A DNA stretch of 64,000 nt from Candidatus Tectimicrobiota bacterium (GTDB lineage Bacteria; JACPUC01): positions 175,975-239,974 of the forward strand of contig JACPUC010000029.1 of NCBI GenBank assembly GCA_016192455.1, read 5' to 3'. The notes below the pieces were generated by a model. That model searched no databases, had not been told where the DNA came from, and saw nothing but the letters and a program-made list of their open reading frames with translations. Positions 26,836-36,031 of this stretch are shown in pieces (the first letter of the stretch is position 1; each line of letters begins with the position of its first letter). A program made the translations under genes and the position numbers.

Positions 26836-27429
26836 TCACTGCTTCTCTTTCCAATGCTTGATTTGCGCTTTGCGCTCGGCGAACTTGAACTCTTTGTAGA
26901 AAGGGCTGTCGCTATTATGGCACTGCTTGCACTGCTCTTCCGTCGGCGGCATGATCATGCCGGCCTCCACCGCCTTCGCCCGCATCCCCTTCGCATCTTC
27001 CTGCCATTTCTTCTTGCTCATGATGGTGGTTTTGCGATACTCGCTGCCCGGCCCATGGCAGGCTTCGCACTGCACGTTCAAGAGATCGGCCTTGGCCTCG
27101 GCTGGCTTTCCCCAGCCGGTGGTATGGCACTTCAGGCATTTCTCGTCTTTCGTGTAGTCCTTCTGCGGATCAACCTTCGCGGCCTTCTTGGCCTCCACGG
27201 CAACGCCGGGCTTCAGGAGCTCCATGACCTTGGCGTGCTTTGACTTTTCCCAGATGGGGTACTCTTCGCCCCCCAGATTCGCGCGCGAGTGGCAGCGCTT
27301 GCACTTCTCAACCCCAGCGTACTCGGGGCTCTTTGCGTTGGCGCTGCTGACCAGCACCAGAGCCAGGAAAACGAAGCCAGCGGCCACCACGCAGAGACTC
27401 CCGAGCCTAGCACCCACTCTACTCCTCAT
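26836..27429 (-). CDS. periplasmic tetraheme cytochrome (c554-like)
   Basis: 197 residues with a signal peptide (CVVAAGFVFLALVLVSSANA). There are four CxxCH motifs (CKRCH, CLKCH, CEACH, CKQCH) in the spacing seen in cytochrome c554/NrfB-like small carriers. It is rich in lysine. The start at 27429 is set by GGGAGG with 6-nt spacing. It is a good candidate for the soluble shuttle between inner-membrane quinol oxidoreductases and the outer-membrane conduit. Confidence 0.83.
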   Translation of the reverse strand: MRSRVGARLGSLCVVAAGFVFLALVLVSSANAKSPEYAGVEKCKRCHSRANLGGEEYPIWEKSKHAKVMELLKPGVAVEAKKAAKVDPQKDYTKDEKCLKCHTTGWGKPAEAKADLLNVQCEACHGPGSEYRKTTIMSKKKWQEDAKGMRAKAVEAGMIMPPTEEQCKQCHNSDSPFYKEFKFAERKAQIKHWKEKQ

Positions 27430-27915
27430 CGTGCACCTCCCCTCATCCAGTCTTCGAGTCACAATCTCCAGCGGCAACCAGTCTACCAGAAAATCTCGCA
27501 GAAAAGGGGCCCCTTCGTGGAGCGCCAGGCAGCCCACCCTCTCCGTCTGGTTGTCACCTTGCGCCTCCCGCCGTGGCTCCCTCTCGGCGTGCAAGCCTGG
27601 AGCCCCCTCGGGAGGCCGGTTTCGACGCCTCGCCTTTCTCCCCTCCGCAAGCAGCGCTCCTCTGCCGCTCGCCGTGGGATGATGGCCTGGCGCGCGGCCC
27701 TCACGTGCAGAAACGACCCGTCACACCTCTCCCTCCGACCGAGCCCGAACGTCAGCCGGTCGCCGCTTCTCATCCGGGTCCTGGCTGGCTATTGCTCCAG
27801 GCAACCTGTGGCGTTTGAGCGCGGGGCGTCGACAGCCGTCCACGCCGCGCGCCACCCCGGGTACCGCGACCCGAGGTGGCGCGCGCTTCAGCACAAAGGC
27901 TACAGGACCTTCCCG
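27430..27915. other. intergenic region between the tetraheme and OmcA/MtrC-type genes
   Basis: 486 bp with no gene. Its only clear feature is the hairpin at 27847-27884. The promoter of the tetraheme gene should lie here, but I see no confident match. Confidence 0.3.
27847..27884 (-). terminator. strong hairpin 32 bp after the OmcA/MtrC-type gene
   Basis: GCGCGCCACC pairs with GGTGGCGCGC (10 bp). Inside these, CGGGT pairs with ACCCG (5 bp) after one mismatch. It lies just downstream of the leftward decaheme gene. A T-run is missing, so termination would have to be of the non-canonical GC-hairpin type, or the structure protects the 3' end. Confidence 0.5.
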
Positions 27916-30249
27916 CTACTGGTCGGCCGTCATGGTCTCTACATGCGCCGCAACGCTCGTCGAGTCATGGCACGAGGTGCAGGCCCGGCGAGACGGCTCC
28001 GTGTAGGCCAAGCTGGCGCCGTGGCAGGCCGTGCAGTTGCGCACGCCGCCCGGCATCCACGGGAACTCCACCTTCGAGAAGTCGTGCACGCTGTCCCCGA
28101 AGCCGATGATGATGGGTGGATCGTTGACTTCGGCGCCGTAGTGGATGCGATGGATCATGCGGCGGAAGTCCGTCGTTTCCCCAGGAGTCGCCTTCTCCGG
28201 ATCGGCGTTGATGCGGTCCTCCGCGCCCCCGGTATGGCACATGACGCAGACGTTCGTCGTCTTGCGCAGGCGGCCGTGCAGCGCCAGGTCGCCATGGCAG
28301 CGGTTGCAGTTGTCGGTATTGACGGCGGCACGCGCCACCAGCGGCCCCGGCGTGCCGAAGCGCACATCCTGGGTGACGGGATCAGCCTCGCGTTCACCCG
28401 TGTCGCCGATGTTCACCTGGGCGTAGAAGGCGACGGTGTACGTGCCAGGCTCCAGCGGCTGGCCGGTCCTCTCGCCGGCACGCGGGCCAAACGCCAGCGA
28501 GTCGTTATTCGGCGGCAGATAGGTCGCCGGGATGGCCGGGAAGGCGTAGGTGAGCGCTCCGTCGGCGCCGCTCACCACCGTGGCGAGGTCAAACTGGTGC
28601 TCGGCGATCACCCGCTGGTAGTTGCCCGTGGGGCCGGAGAACATGCCGCGCAGGGCGCGCAACGAGGCCGGAGCAATGTCCGCCCCGCTGTTGTCCTTGA
28701 TCGTGAAGGTGACCGTGGGCCGGTCGCCGACCTGGAAGACACCCTCCGCGCCACTGCCGCCGCCCACGGCGAGGAGCTCGACATTGACTCCCGCGAAGAG
28801 CGCCGGGTTCTTTTGTGGCGGCAGGTGGACCGCGGCGATGGCCGCCAGGCCGCCGGTGTCGGGCGGATGGCAGGTGGCGCAGGCGCTGTCGTTCGCCTGG
28901 GGTCCGCCCGGATGGTTCTCGCCGCTGGCGAAGTTCACATCATCGTGGCAGGCGCCGCAGGCCTTGCGGCTGGGGTTCTCCTTCCACTCATTGCCGGCGT
29001 GACAGACCTCGCAGTTGCGCACCCCCCCCGGCATGTACGGGAACTCCACGTTCGAGAAGTCGTGCACGCTGTCCCCGAAGCCGATGATCTGGAGGGGCTT
29101 CTCGTGGAGCTCGGCGCCGTAATGAATCTTGTGGATCATCGACTTGAACTCGATCGTGCGCCCTGGCGTTTGCTTCGCGGGGTCGGTGTTGATGCGGTCC
29201 TCGGCGCCGGCGGCGTGGCAGAGGACGCAGAGCCGCACGCTCTTGCGCAGGCCGCCGTGGAGCTGCAGGTCGTTATGACAGCGGTTGCAGTTCTCCTGGG
29301 CGATCACCCGGCGCGGCTGCAGCTCGGTGGCGCCGCCGAAGAGCACGTCCACCACCGCATTCCCGGCCTCGCGCACCACCTCCCCCTTGATCGTCTGCTG
29401 GGCGCCGCCGTACATGCCGATGCTGTACGTGCCGGGCAGCAGGGCCTCGCCGGTGAGCTCGCCATTCTCCGGGCCCAGAGCCGTGGAGTCGTTGAGGGGC
29501 GCCAGGTAGGTCGCCGGGATGGCGTTCGTGAACGTGTACGTCCACGAGCCATCAGCGTTCTGCGTGGACCCCTGTCTGACAGTATTCTCCACCGCCAGGA
29601 CGCGCTGGTAGTTCGAGGCGGGGCCGGACATCAGGAGGTTCAGGGACGACAGCGAGGTGACCGGGACGGCCTGACCCGCGTTGTTCTTCACCGTGTAGGT
29701 CACCGCGGGCCGATCGCCGACCTGGAAGGTCCCGTCGCTGCCGCTCGCCCCCCCTACATTGGTGATCTCGACGTTCACCCCTGGGAAGAGCACCGCGTCA
29801 AGCTGCGGTGGAAGGTGCACGGTGGCCACGGCGAACTCATGGTTCGGCCCGTGGCAGACGCGGCAGGCTTCGGTTTGCGGCGAAAAGGCGCCGTAGTAGA
29901 TGCCGAAGTTGCCCGTGAACTCGAACCTCCCGGCGGGGAGAACGAAGGCGAAATCAGCCCAGTAGTGATCCGGCTGCCCTGCCACGGTGATGTTGTTGAT
30001 CCGGATGCCGCCAGGAATGAACTCGAACGTCGCTTCGCTGAAGTCCTGGGCGAGCACGCCCGCAGGAACAGCAGCGACGAGCAGCGCCGCCAGGCAGAGG
30101 CAGGCGAGACCTCCTTGCAGGGCACGCTGCCCGCGGCTCCGCGTGGTGAACACTCCCCGGATGCGCGCCGACAATTGCGGCCACGCCCCGGCGCCCCTCG
30201 GCTCCTGCGCATTCCCTAGAGATCGCATCGGCAAGCCCTTCTCTGGCAT
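27916..30249 (-). CDS. OmcA/MtrC-family decaheme c-type cytochrome
   Basis: 777 residues with ten CxxCH motifs. The signal peptide (CLCLAALLVAAVPAGVLA) ends in a normal cleavage site (LAQD) with no lipobox Cys there. The protein is a two-fold repeat. Each half has one heme, a 'VHLPPQ' start, a beta domain (VGDRP-VTYTVKNN type), then four hemes in NCNRCH...CVxCH...IHKIHYGAE...RNCxxCH...ACxxCH. That is 5 + 5 hemes separated by beta domains, as in surface MtrC/OmcA proteins that reduce metals or electrodes. Membrane anchoring is not obvious. The start at 30249 is one option; 30228 is the other. Confidence 0.88.
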   Translation of the reverse strand: MPEKGLPMRSLGNAQEPRGAGAWPQLSARIRGVFTTRSRGQRALQGGLACLCLAALLVAAVPAGVLAQDFSEATFEFIPGGIRINNITVAGQPDHYWADFAFVLPAGRFEFTGNFGIYYGAFSPQTEACRVCHGPNHEFAVATVHLPPQLDAVLFPGVNVEITNVGGASGSDGTFQVGDRPAVTYTVKNNAGQAVPVTSLSSLNLLMSGPASNYQRVLAVENTVRQGSTQNADGSWTYTFTNAIPATYLAPLNDSTALGPENGELTGEALLPGTYSIGMYGGAQQTIKGEVVREAGNAVVDVLFGGATELQPRRVIAQENCNRCHNDLQLHGGLRKSVRLCVLCHAAGAEDRINTDPAKQTPGRTIEFKSMIHKIHYGAELHEKPLQIIGFGDSVHDFSNVEFPYMPGGVRNCEVCHAGNEWKENPSRKACGACHDDVNFASGENHPGGPQANDSACATCHPPDTGGLAAIAAVHLPPQKNPALFAGVNVELLAVGGGSGAEGVFQVGDRPTVTFTIKDNSGADIAPASLRALRGMFSGPTGNYQRVIAEHQFDLATVVSGADGALTYAFPAIPATYLPPNNDSLAFGPRAGERTGQPLEPGTYTVAFYAQVNIGDTGEREADPVTQDVRFGTPGPLVARAAVNTDNCNRCHGDLALHGRLRKTTNVCVMCHTGGAEDRINADPEKATPGETTDFRRMIHRIHYGAEVNDPPIIIGFGDSVHDFSKVEFPWMPGGVRNCTACHGASLAYTEPSRRACTSCHDSTSVAAHVETMTADQ

Positions 30250-30607
30250 CTTGGCCCCTGCGTTGACAACGCACAAACGCCCCTCTCTCCTTGCCCCCCG
30301 GGGAGAATGGAGCGCTACGCTGTCAGACCCAACCCTCTCGCGCGACGCATTCCCCTCCCTATTCAGACAGGCGTGCCCGGCGACCACGCATCACCTCTGA
30401 CTCCAGGGGTGATCTCCTCAGCCGCGCCCACCTGAAACTGCCACACGTGCCGGACTGGTGCGAACGCTGCGCAACTCACCCATGGGGGAACTCGGTCCCG
30501 GCGCCGACAAGCCACACCCCTGGAGTGACCACGGCGCCGCCGCTCTCCCCCCGTCCCTTCCCCGGACAGGCTGGTCCACCAATTCGCCAGGTTTGCAAAC
30601 TGAGGGT
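30250..30607 (-). promoter_or_regulatory. candidate structured 5' leader of the decaheme surface cytochrome gene
   Basis: If transcription starts near 30601, the OmcA/MtrC-type mRNA has a leader of about 350 nt. In it a 12-bp inverted repeat (30400-30411 with 30515-30526, ACTCCAGGGGTG and complement) encloses about 100 nt. A 7-bp helix (30500-30506 with 30532-30538) contains one arm of that repeat in its loop, so the two pairings compete or form a pseudoknot. Smaller hairpins (30486-30499; 30390-30413) lie inside. The layout is riboswitch-like, but I recognise no known class, and the GEMM signature is absent. Confidence 0.4.
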
Positions 30608-30653
30608 AATATACGCCCCCTGTTGAGAGGAGAAACATGACGCGGGTCATGTT
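30608..30653 (-). promoter_or_regulatory. candidate Crp/Fnr-activated promoter of the decaheme gene
   Basis: A perfect palindrome AACATGAC-N4-GTCATGTT (30634-30653) contains TGA-N6-TCA, the spacing of Crp/Fnr-family half-sites. On the minus strand a TATATT -10 box lies at 30613-30608, predicting a start at about 30601. The palindrome centre (30643.5) is then at about -42, the class II activator position, where it replaces a -35 box. The only Crp/Fnr protein in the window is encoded at 5625-6317. Confidence 0.45.
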
Positions 30654-31296
30654 CTACGCAAAAAAGTTTACTCTGTGCGAGGCTTTGCTTGGCAGACCAG
30701 GTACCGTTCCGAGACGGAATTCGCCTCGGCGCCCGCCCACACACCGTTGGGCGGAGCCCATGGCGGAAGCCGAGGCTGCAAGTGCGCCGCAACCTCGCCG
30801 CCGGCCGGCTTCAAGCTGGTGGAGCGCGGCGCAAGGAGATGGGGAGGGCTCGCCGTCCGTGCGCCGCGGAGGGTCTGAGGAGATGCCTGATACGCCTCGG
30901 AAGTCAATGGGAAAGAGCCGCGAGCGCCCTCCTGGCAACTTTCTCTCCAGGCGACCATACTTCATGGTAGCCTGGCGCCGTGGCAGAGGAGACGGGCGAC
31001 AGGAGTTGGATGGGCTTGGGTCAGCCGCGCCAGGGGGTGCCGGGAAGGCGGCCGCGCGCCGCTCCTCGCCAGCGGTGCGGCGCCGGCGTGGAGGCGGCGC
31101 GATCCGGCAAGCGGAAAAGATTGCGCCCGGCACGGACTCGGCGCTGCCGCGGCGACCTCGCGGTGTCTGGTCACCAGGGAGGGCTGCGGGGTGGCGACGG
31201 CGGCGAGCTTGCGGCAGCTAGCGCAGCCGAGCCTGCACTCCTCTGTCTGGGGGTTCAAAGCCTGCGCTCCAGGTGGTAGAGGTGTGACGCTCCGGC
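30654..31296. other. intergenic region upstream of the rhomboid gene
   Basis: About 640 bp with no supported gene. An open rightward frame from 30637 starts after GAGAGGAGAAAC but becomes an Arg/Pro/Gly-rich low-complexity reading with no recognisable domain. I treat it as non-coding. No clear promoter for the rhomboid gene is visible. Confidence 0.3.
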
Positions 31297-31977
31297 ATGA
31301 TCCCGCTCAAAGGAAGTGTTCGAATCAAGCGCTACCCCTGGGTGACGGTGGCGATCCTCACCCTCAACGTGGCGGTGTACGTCTACGGGCTCTTCCTTGA
31401 CCCGCAGGCCCAAAGCATCCTCTTCCTGCGCGCCGGCGCCATTCCCCTCGAGCTCACCCAGAATCGGGATTTCGGCCCGTTCGCCAACCTCGTGCCGGTC
31501 CCTTTCACGATCTTCACCTCTCTGTTCCTTCACGCGGGGTTCATGCATGTCGCCGGCAACATGCTCTACCTCTGGATCTTCGCCCAGGCCATCGAAGATG
31601 CCATGGGCCGGGTTCGGTTCTTCTTCTTCTACCTGGTGAGCGGCGTCCTCGCCACCTCCCTGCACGTGCTCATGAACCCCTCCTCGCAGGTGCCGATCGT
31701 GGGCGCCAGCGGCGCCATCGCCGGCATCCTGGGCGCCTACATGATGCTCTACCCGTCCGCCCGCGTCCGCACCCTGATTTTCTTCTTCATCTTCATCCGC
31801 GTCATTGAGCTTCCCGCCGCCGTCATGCTCGGCTACTGGTTCCTCCTGCAGCTTCTGGGACTGAGCTCCGGAGGAGGCGTGGCCTGGTACGCCCACATCG
31901 GCGGCTTCGTCGCCGGCCTCATTCTGGTGCGCGTCTTCCTGCCGGTGCAACGCCCCAGCCGCGGCTGGTTTGGCTGA
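31297..31977 (+). CDS. rhomboid family intramembrane serine protease
   Basis: 226 residues and six membrane segments. The catalytic Ser lies in GASGAIAG (about residue 136) and the catalytic His in AHIGGFVAG near the C-terminus. FTSLFLHAGFMHVAGNM is the conserved loop and second helix. Rhomboids cleave transmembrane proteins within the membrane, and the substrate here is unknown. The N-terminus RIKRYPWVTVAILTLNVAVY is typical of the bacterial group. Confidence 0.9.
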   Translation: MIPLKGSVRIKRYPWVTVAILTLNVAVYVYGLFLDPQAQSILFLRAGAIPLELTQNRDFGPFANLVPVPFTIFTSLFLHAGFMHVAGNMLYLWIFAQAIEDAMGRVRFFFFYLVSGVLATSLHVLMNPSSQVPIVGASGAIAGILGAYMMLYPSARVRTLIFFFIFIRVIELPAAVMLGYWFLLQLLGLSSGGGVAWYAHIGGFVAGLILVRVFLPVQRPSRGWFG

Positions 31978-32038
31978 GAGGAGCTTCGCCCCCGGCCAGC
32001 AAGGAGAGCCTCCGCGCGAGTGTTTCCAGGCGGGTGAG

Positions 32039-33913
32039 TTAGCGAACCGAGAAGGAGGCGCTGGCGATCTCCCCGAGCACGCCCTCGGTGAGGGGATTGG
32101 CGCCCGTGCGGGTGAAGGCAGCGAAGAACTGGTAGGAGCCCCGGGGTTCGGCGCCGCTGAACTGGAAGGAGAAGAGCCGCTCGCTGCCGCTGCTGACGAG
32201 CAGCGCCCGCCGCAACGGCGAGGGGCTGGGGCCGATGGACTCTCCCAGGAAGAGGAGGGCGTTGTTCGGCAGCAGCACGGCGAGGTAGAGGTCCGCCGCC
32301 TCCGGCGAGCCGGGGCTGGTTCGGCCGGTGACCTGCAGCGTGGCGCCGGAGGTGAACGAGGGTTGGTTCAGCTCGAGGGCGATTTCGGGAGGCGCTGCAG
32401 GCGCCGGGGCGGGCGGCTCGGTCGGATTATCGAACTCCGGCGCGCCGCTCACCTCCAGGGCATTGACAGCGACTGCCACATCCGCGCCGTTGGAGGCAAT
32501 GACGTTACGACCCCCCGGCGGCATGGCGGCGGGGAATCGCACAGTCACCGCCACCCCGCCCCCGAACTGATTGAAGAAGGAGGCGAACCCCTGTGTCTCG
32601 TTCGGCGCGGGGGAGACGGCGATGCCGGGGTCGCTGGTGCTGACCCTCGTGCCGCCGCTGATGCCGGGCCCCATGACGCTGAGGATGAGCTCGCTGCCCG
32701 GCTCCACCGGCACCACGCTCGCCGAGCGGATCGAGGTGCGGATGCTCGTGCCGCTGCGGACAATCGTGATGACCCCAAGCTGCCCGATGTTCAAGCCGGG
32801 CGCGCGCCCCACCTCGACCTCGAGGTTGACGGTCTGCGTCTGCCGGGCCTGGACGCTGATGGGAGTCGGCGCCTCGGCTCCCCCCAGGAAGAGGGTGGGG
32901 AACTCGCTCGTCGTCGCCCCGAAGCTGGCGAACTCGGTGAAGAAGTTGAGGAAGTTCTCGCTCGTCACCGGCCCATCGAGCGGCTCGACGAACAGCGTAT
33001 AGCTCCCCGGGAAGAGCGCCTGCAGGGTGAAGTTGCCGTCCGGCAGCGACAAGGCGTTGGTGAGTGAGCGCCCGAACGCGTCCACCGCCACCACGTTGGC
33101 CCCAAAGACGGCCTCGCCCGCGCGGCTCGTGATGCGCCCCGTGATGCCGCCGCGGCGCGGCGCGATATTCGCCGCCCCGGTCCCCGGGTAGAGGGTGGAG
33201 ACCGCGAAGACATCGTCGAAATCGAGGCTGCGCAGGTAGACCGAGCCCTCCGGCGTGAAGGGGAGCATGGTGGCTGTCAACAGGGTGGTGTGGTCGAGAC
33301 CCAGGAGGTGACCGATCTCATGGGTGGCGACGCTTTGCAGATCGTTGGCGCCCGCCGAACCCAGGGTGGAGAAGAGCTGCGTGCGGTTGAAGATGATGTC
33401 CCCGTCGAGGATCTCGCCGGGAAAGGCATCGGGAATAAAGCCGCCACCCGGCAGCGCCACATTCCCCCCCTCCGGGGCGGTCACCGTGATCGTCAGGCCG
33501 AGCACGCCAGGGCCAAGATCGTTTTGCGAATCGACCATGCTCACCAGGTTCACTTGATCGAAGGCGGGGCTTTCAAGATCGGTGAAGCCGTCATCGACGA
33601 AGGCGATGGAGGTGGTGGGCACTCCCTGCCAGGCCGCGAAGGCGGCGCGCAGCGCCCCCACCGCATCGCTGCCGGCCTCGACGTTCGGCAGCGCCTCGCG
33701 GGTGCGGCGATTGATGACGAAATGGATCGGCTGGCTGCGCGCTCCCCAGATGCGGTAGACGGGCGTGCCGTCGGTCTGGACCACATCGGGGGAGCGCACG
33801 TAGGCCGGCGCCGCCGCGCTCCACGCCAGGCCCCAGCCCAGAACGAGGAAGAGCATCGCCCCCCAGGCGAGGCGGCGGCTGAGGCGACGGCGCGGGGGGG
33901 GCGAGATGCGCAT
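32039..33913 (-). CDS. secreted matrixin-like metalloprotease with carboxypeptidase-regulatory-like domain
   Basis: 624 residues. The start at 33913 follows GGAGAGGG. The signal peptide has core AMLFLVLGWGLAWSAAA. The zinc site HEIGHLLGLDH at about residues 197-207 is the metzincin HExxHxxGxxH motif, as in matrixins. A CarboxypepD_reg-like beta domain follows (GGITGRITSRAGEAVFGANV, about 265-345), then further beta-sandwich repeats to the end. It is an extracellular or surface protein that may bind and cleave polymers or host or neighbour proteins. It is convergent with the rhomboid gene. Confidence 0.83.
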   Translation of the reverse strand: MRISPPPRRRLSRRLAWGAMLFLVLGWGLAWSAAAPAYVRSPDVVQTDGTPVYRIWGARSQPIHFVINRRTREALPNVEAGSDAVGALRAAFAAWQGVPTTSIAFVDDGFTDLESPAFDQVNLVSMVDSQNDLGPGVLGLTITVTAPEGGNVALPGGGFIPDAFPGEILDGDIIFNRTQLFSTLGSAGANDLQSVATHEIGHLLGLDHTTLLTATMLPFTPEGSVYLRSLDFDDVFAVSTLYPGTGAANIAPRRGGITGRITSRAGEAVFGANVVAVDAFGRSLTNALSLPDGNFTLQALFPGSYTLFVEPLDGPVTSENFLNFFTEFASFGATTSEFPTLFLGGAEAPTPISVQARQTQTVNLEVEVGRAPGLNIGQLGVITIVRSGTSIRTSIRSASVVPVEPGSELILSVMGPGISGGTRVSTSDPGIAVSPAPNETQGFASFFNQFGGGVAVTVRFPAAMPPGGRNVIASNGADVAVAVNALEVSGAPEFDNPTEPPAPAPAAPPEIALELNQPSFTSGATLQVTGRTSPGSPEAADLYLAVLLPNNALLFLGESIGPSPSPLRRALLVSSGSERLFSFQFSGAEPRGSYQFFAAFTRTGANPLTEGVLGEIASASFSVR

Positions 33914-34153
33914 ACACCCTCTCCAGAACGGGAGCCGCGGCCTCCAGAGGCTCGCGAACGATGCAGCCGGCAAGGGGAAGCGCCTCGACCGAGCGACCCG
34001 CGCGCCGGCGGTCGGTTCCTGCTTCTCTAGGCTAGGTGGTGGGCAAAGTCAAGGTGCGCGGGAGAAGGAGGCGGCTGTGGCGCCGTCGGTGTCGAGCCTC
34101 GCGCCCCACGCCCAGGGGCGGCTGGCGAGGGCCGGCCCTGGAGCAGGCCGGCC

Positions 34154-35206
34154 TTACGGCGGCGCAACCTCCCCAGGCAGGGGAGGAACGCCCCGCGCCG
34201 CACCCCCAGGCAGCGCCGCCCGCAGGCGTTCCTGGCTGGCCCGATAGTTCGGCTGGGCATAGCAGTAGAGGCAGGTATTGACGCAGGTCTCGTACGTGCC
34301 GATGTCCACCGAGCGCGTGCAGAGGCAATCGGGGTAGCGCTGGCCGCGGTCGCGCGCCAGGCTGCACGGCTCGCCATCCGGATGGACCTCGCTCAGCACC
34401 CGGCCATCGACGCAGCCGCGCCGCGTCCCCTCCCCCACGTAGTCCTTCGGCGAGACGCAGACGCGCAGGTCGCCGCCGTGGCGGCGGCAGCGCTGCTCGA
34501 GTTCGGCGATGACGGCGTGCACCTGCCGGCGGCCGTGGCGCACGTAGGCAACGCCGACATCGCGGGCCCGCGACGCGACGCGCCGGTAGCCGGCTTCCAC
34601 GTAGGCGGTGCTGAACTTGGTCACCCCCAGCGCGCGGCAGCGCTCGATGATCGGCTCGAAGAGGGCCGCCTGCATGTTGCCGAGGCGCTCGCCCGTCGGG
34701 GTCTCGACCTCCAGGAGCGGATCAAAGCGCACTTCCACGGCAGCCGGCCGCAGGAGACCTTCACCGAAGAGCCGCCGCAGATCAGCGAGGATTTCTTGCG
34801 TCGGTTGCGTGTCGAGCTCCAGCGCCGTGCCCTGGAGCATCGTCAGGCTGAGCTGCAGGTAGAGCTGCCCGCCGTGCTCGAGGAGCTGCCGCGCGGCGCC
34901 GCGCACCTCGGCGTGGCGCGTGAGGTTGCGCAGCGAGCGTTTCACCCAGAGAACAAGCGAGTGGATCGAGGAGAGGCACTCGCCGCGCTCCTCGTAGCCT
35001 GCCCCGGCGATGCGCGCCCCGACGAGCGGATCGGTGCGCAAACGGGCGACCAGCTTCGCCGGCCGGCCGAGCAGCTCCTCGCGGCGCGAGGCGCTGACCA
35101 CCGTGCGCAGGCGCCGCGCTTCGACCAGCGTTGACCCAGCGCCGTCCTCGTCCGCGAGCCGACACCCTCCAGGGCCGCGATCGGGAAGAAGCGGCGGTTG
35201 TTTCAT
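34154..35206 (-). CDS. DUF1848 family radical-SAM-like protein
   Basis: 350 residues from the Met at 35206; the frame is open further up but looks non-coding. A TIM-barrel-like body ([28 protein letters not shown]) is followed near the C-terminus by two Cys groups: [10 protein letters not shown], then [17 protein letters not shown]. The DIGxYxxCxxxCxYCYA element defines DUF1848, where the iron-sulfur cluster motif sits at the end of the chain, unlike ordinary radical SAM enzymes with an N-terminal CxxxCxxC. Function is unknown. No likely partner is adjacent. Confidence 0.75.
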   Translation of the reverse strand: MKQPPLLPDRGPGGCRLADEDGAGSTLVEARRLRTVVSASRREELLGRPAKLVARLRTDPLVGARIAGAGYEERGECLSSIHSLVLWVKRSLRNLTRHAEVRGAARQLLEHGGQLYLQLSLTMLQGTALELDTQPTQEILADLRRLFGEGLLRPAAVEVRFDPLLEVETPTGERLGNMQAALFEPIIERCRALGVTKFSTAYVEAGYRRVASRARDVGVAYVRHGRRQVHAVIAELEQRCRRHGGDLRVCVSPKDYVGEGTRRGCVDGRVLSEVHPDGEPCSLARDRGQRYPDCLCTRSVDIGTYETCVNTCLYCYAQPNYRASQERLRAALPGGAARGVPPLPGEVAPP

Positions 35207-35526
35207 GGTCCTACCCGGGCAGGCATCGCGCCAGCCCCCTGCTGCCCCTTGCCACGTTCGCCTCCAACGACAGGACGAGCATAGAACGAGGCTCTCCGTC
35301 GCACAAGAGTTGCCTCGCTGGCTCAACCCTTGCAAAAAGCTCTTGCGAAAGCCGAATTGAAGGCCTATATACAAGCGCGTTTTGCCGCTTGCCGAGGAGC
35401 AGGCGGCACTTCTTTGCTGCAACGCGGCGCGTCGCCGCGGCGAGCGCCGGCGCCGGCTCACCCCATCCCCAACCCCCGATGAGGCACCCCCCTGGGGACC
35501 CAGGGGGAGCTTGGAGGACCCAACCC

Positions 35527-35805
35527 TTGGAATGCGTAACCATCAAGCAGGGTAGTAACTGTCAGTTCATGGTGAAGACCGGTTGCTGCTTCAACGGCGG
35601 CCAGTGTCACCCCATCGTCGAGAAGTGCGAAGGCTGCGCCCACATTCAGGACCTTCCCTCCGGCCGGTACTGCGATACCTACGCCCATCCTGCCATTAAA
35701 TGGATGTATGGCGCCTGCAACTTCGCCACCCACATCCAGCCCGAGCAGAAGCAGGAAGCCAAGAAGCTGAACCCCCTGAAAGCTTCGAAACGGGGCATCC
35801 GCTAA
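35527..35805 (+). CDS. PxxKW family cysteine-rich protein
   Basis: A 92-residue protein with nine cysteines. The start is a TTG at 35527, 9 bases after GGAGG; the open frame extends upstream without a better start. The sequence shows CxFM-CCxNGGxC-CEGC and then [16 protein letters not shown], which contains the PxxKW signature of a small cysteine-rich family common in Geobacter and related Desulfobacterota. Probable metal or iron-sulfur binding is inferred from the Cys pattern. The cellular role is unknown. It is a useful taxonomic hint. Confidence 0.82.
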   Translation: MECVTIKQGSNCQFMVKTGCCFNGGQCHPIVEKCEGCAHIQDLPSGRYCDTYAHPAIKWMYGACNFATHIQPEQKQEAKKLNPLKASKRGIR

Positions 35806-36031
35806 GCTCCCGGAACGCGCGGCAAGCGTCACGAAGCCCGGGTTGCCACGCTCCCGCAGGCAAACCATGGCGGGGAGGGGTGTGCCCGCGGCCGCAGTCA
35901 GACGCCGAGCCTCTCCGGGCGGCGCAGCAGCTCGCGCGGCCACGGAAGAGCCCCGGCCCGCGCCAGGAACGTTTCCTCCCGATCCCACCAGCCAGGACGC
36001 GCATTCCAACCTCAACCCCGATGAGGCGGCG

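Noticed and set aside
27289..30219. Very long open frame antisense to the OmcA/MtrC-type gene
   Set aside because: It is the mirror of codon-biased, high-GC coding sequence; the opposite strand has ten CxxCH motifs and a signal peptide.
30560..30620. Possible GEMM (cyclic dinucleotide) riboswitch: GCAAACC occurs on the minus strand
   Set aside because: The partner GACGCAAAGCC element and the tetraloop receptor arrangement are missing.
30637..31221. Rightward open frame with a good ribosome-binding site (GAGAGGAGAAAC)
   Set aside because: After about 20 residues it is Arg/Pro/Gly/Ser-rich with no domain, as expected of GC-rich non-coding DNA. The start also overlaps the palindromic operator candidate.
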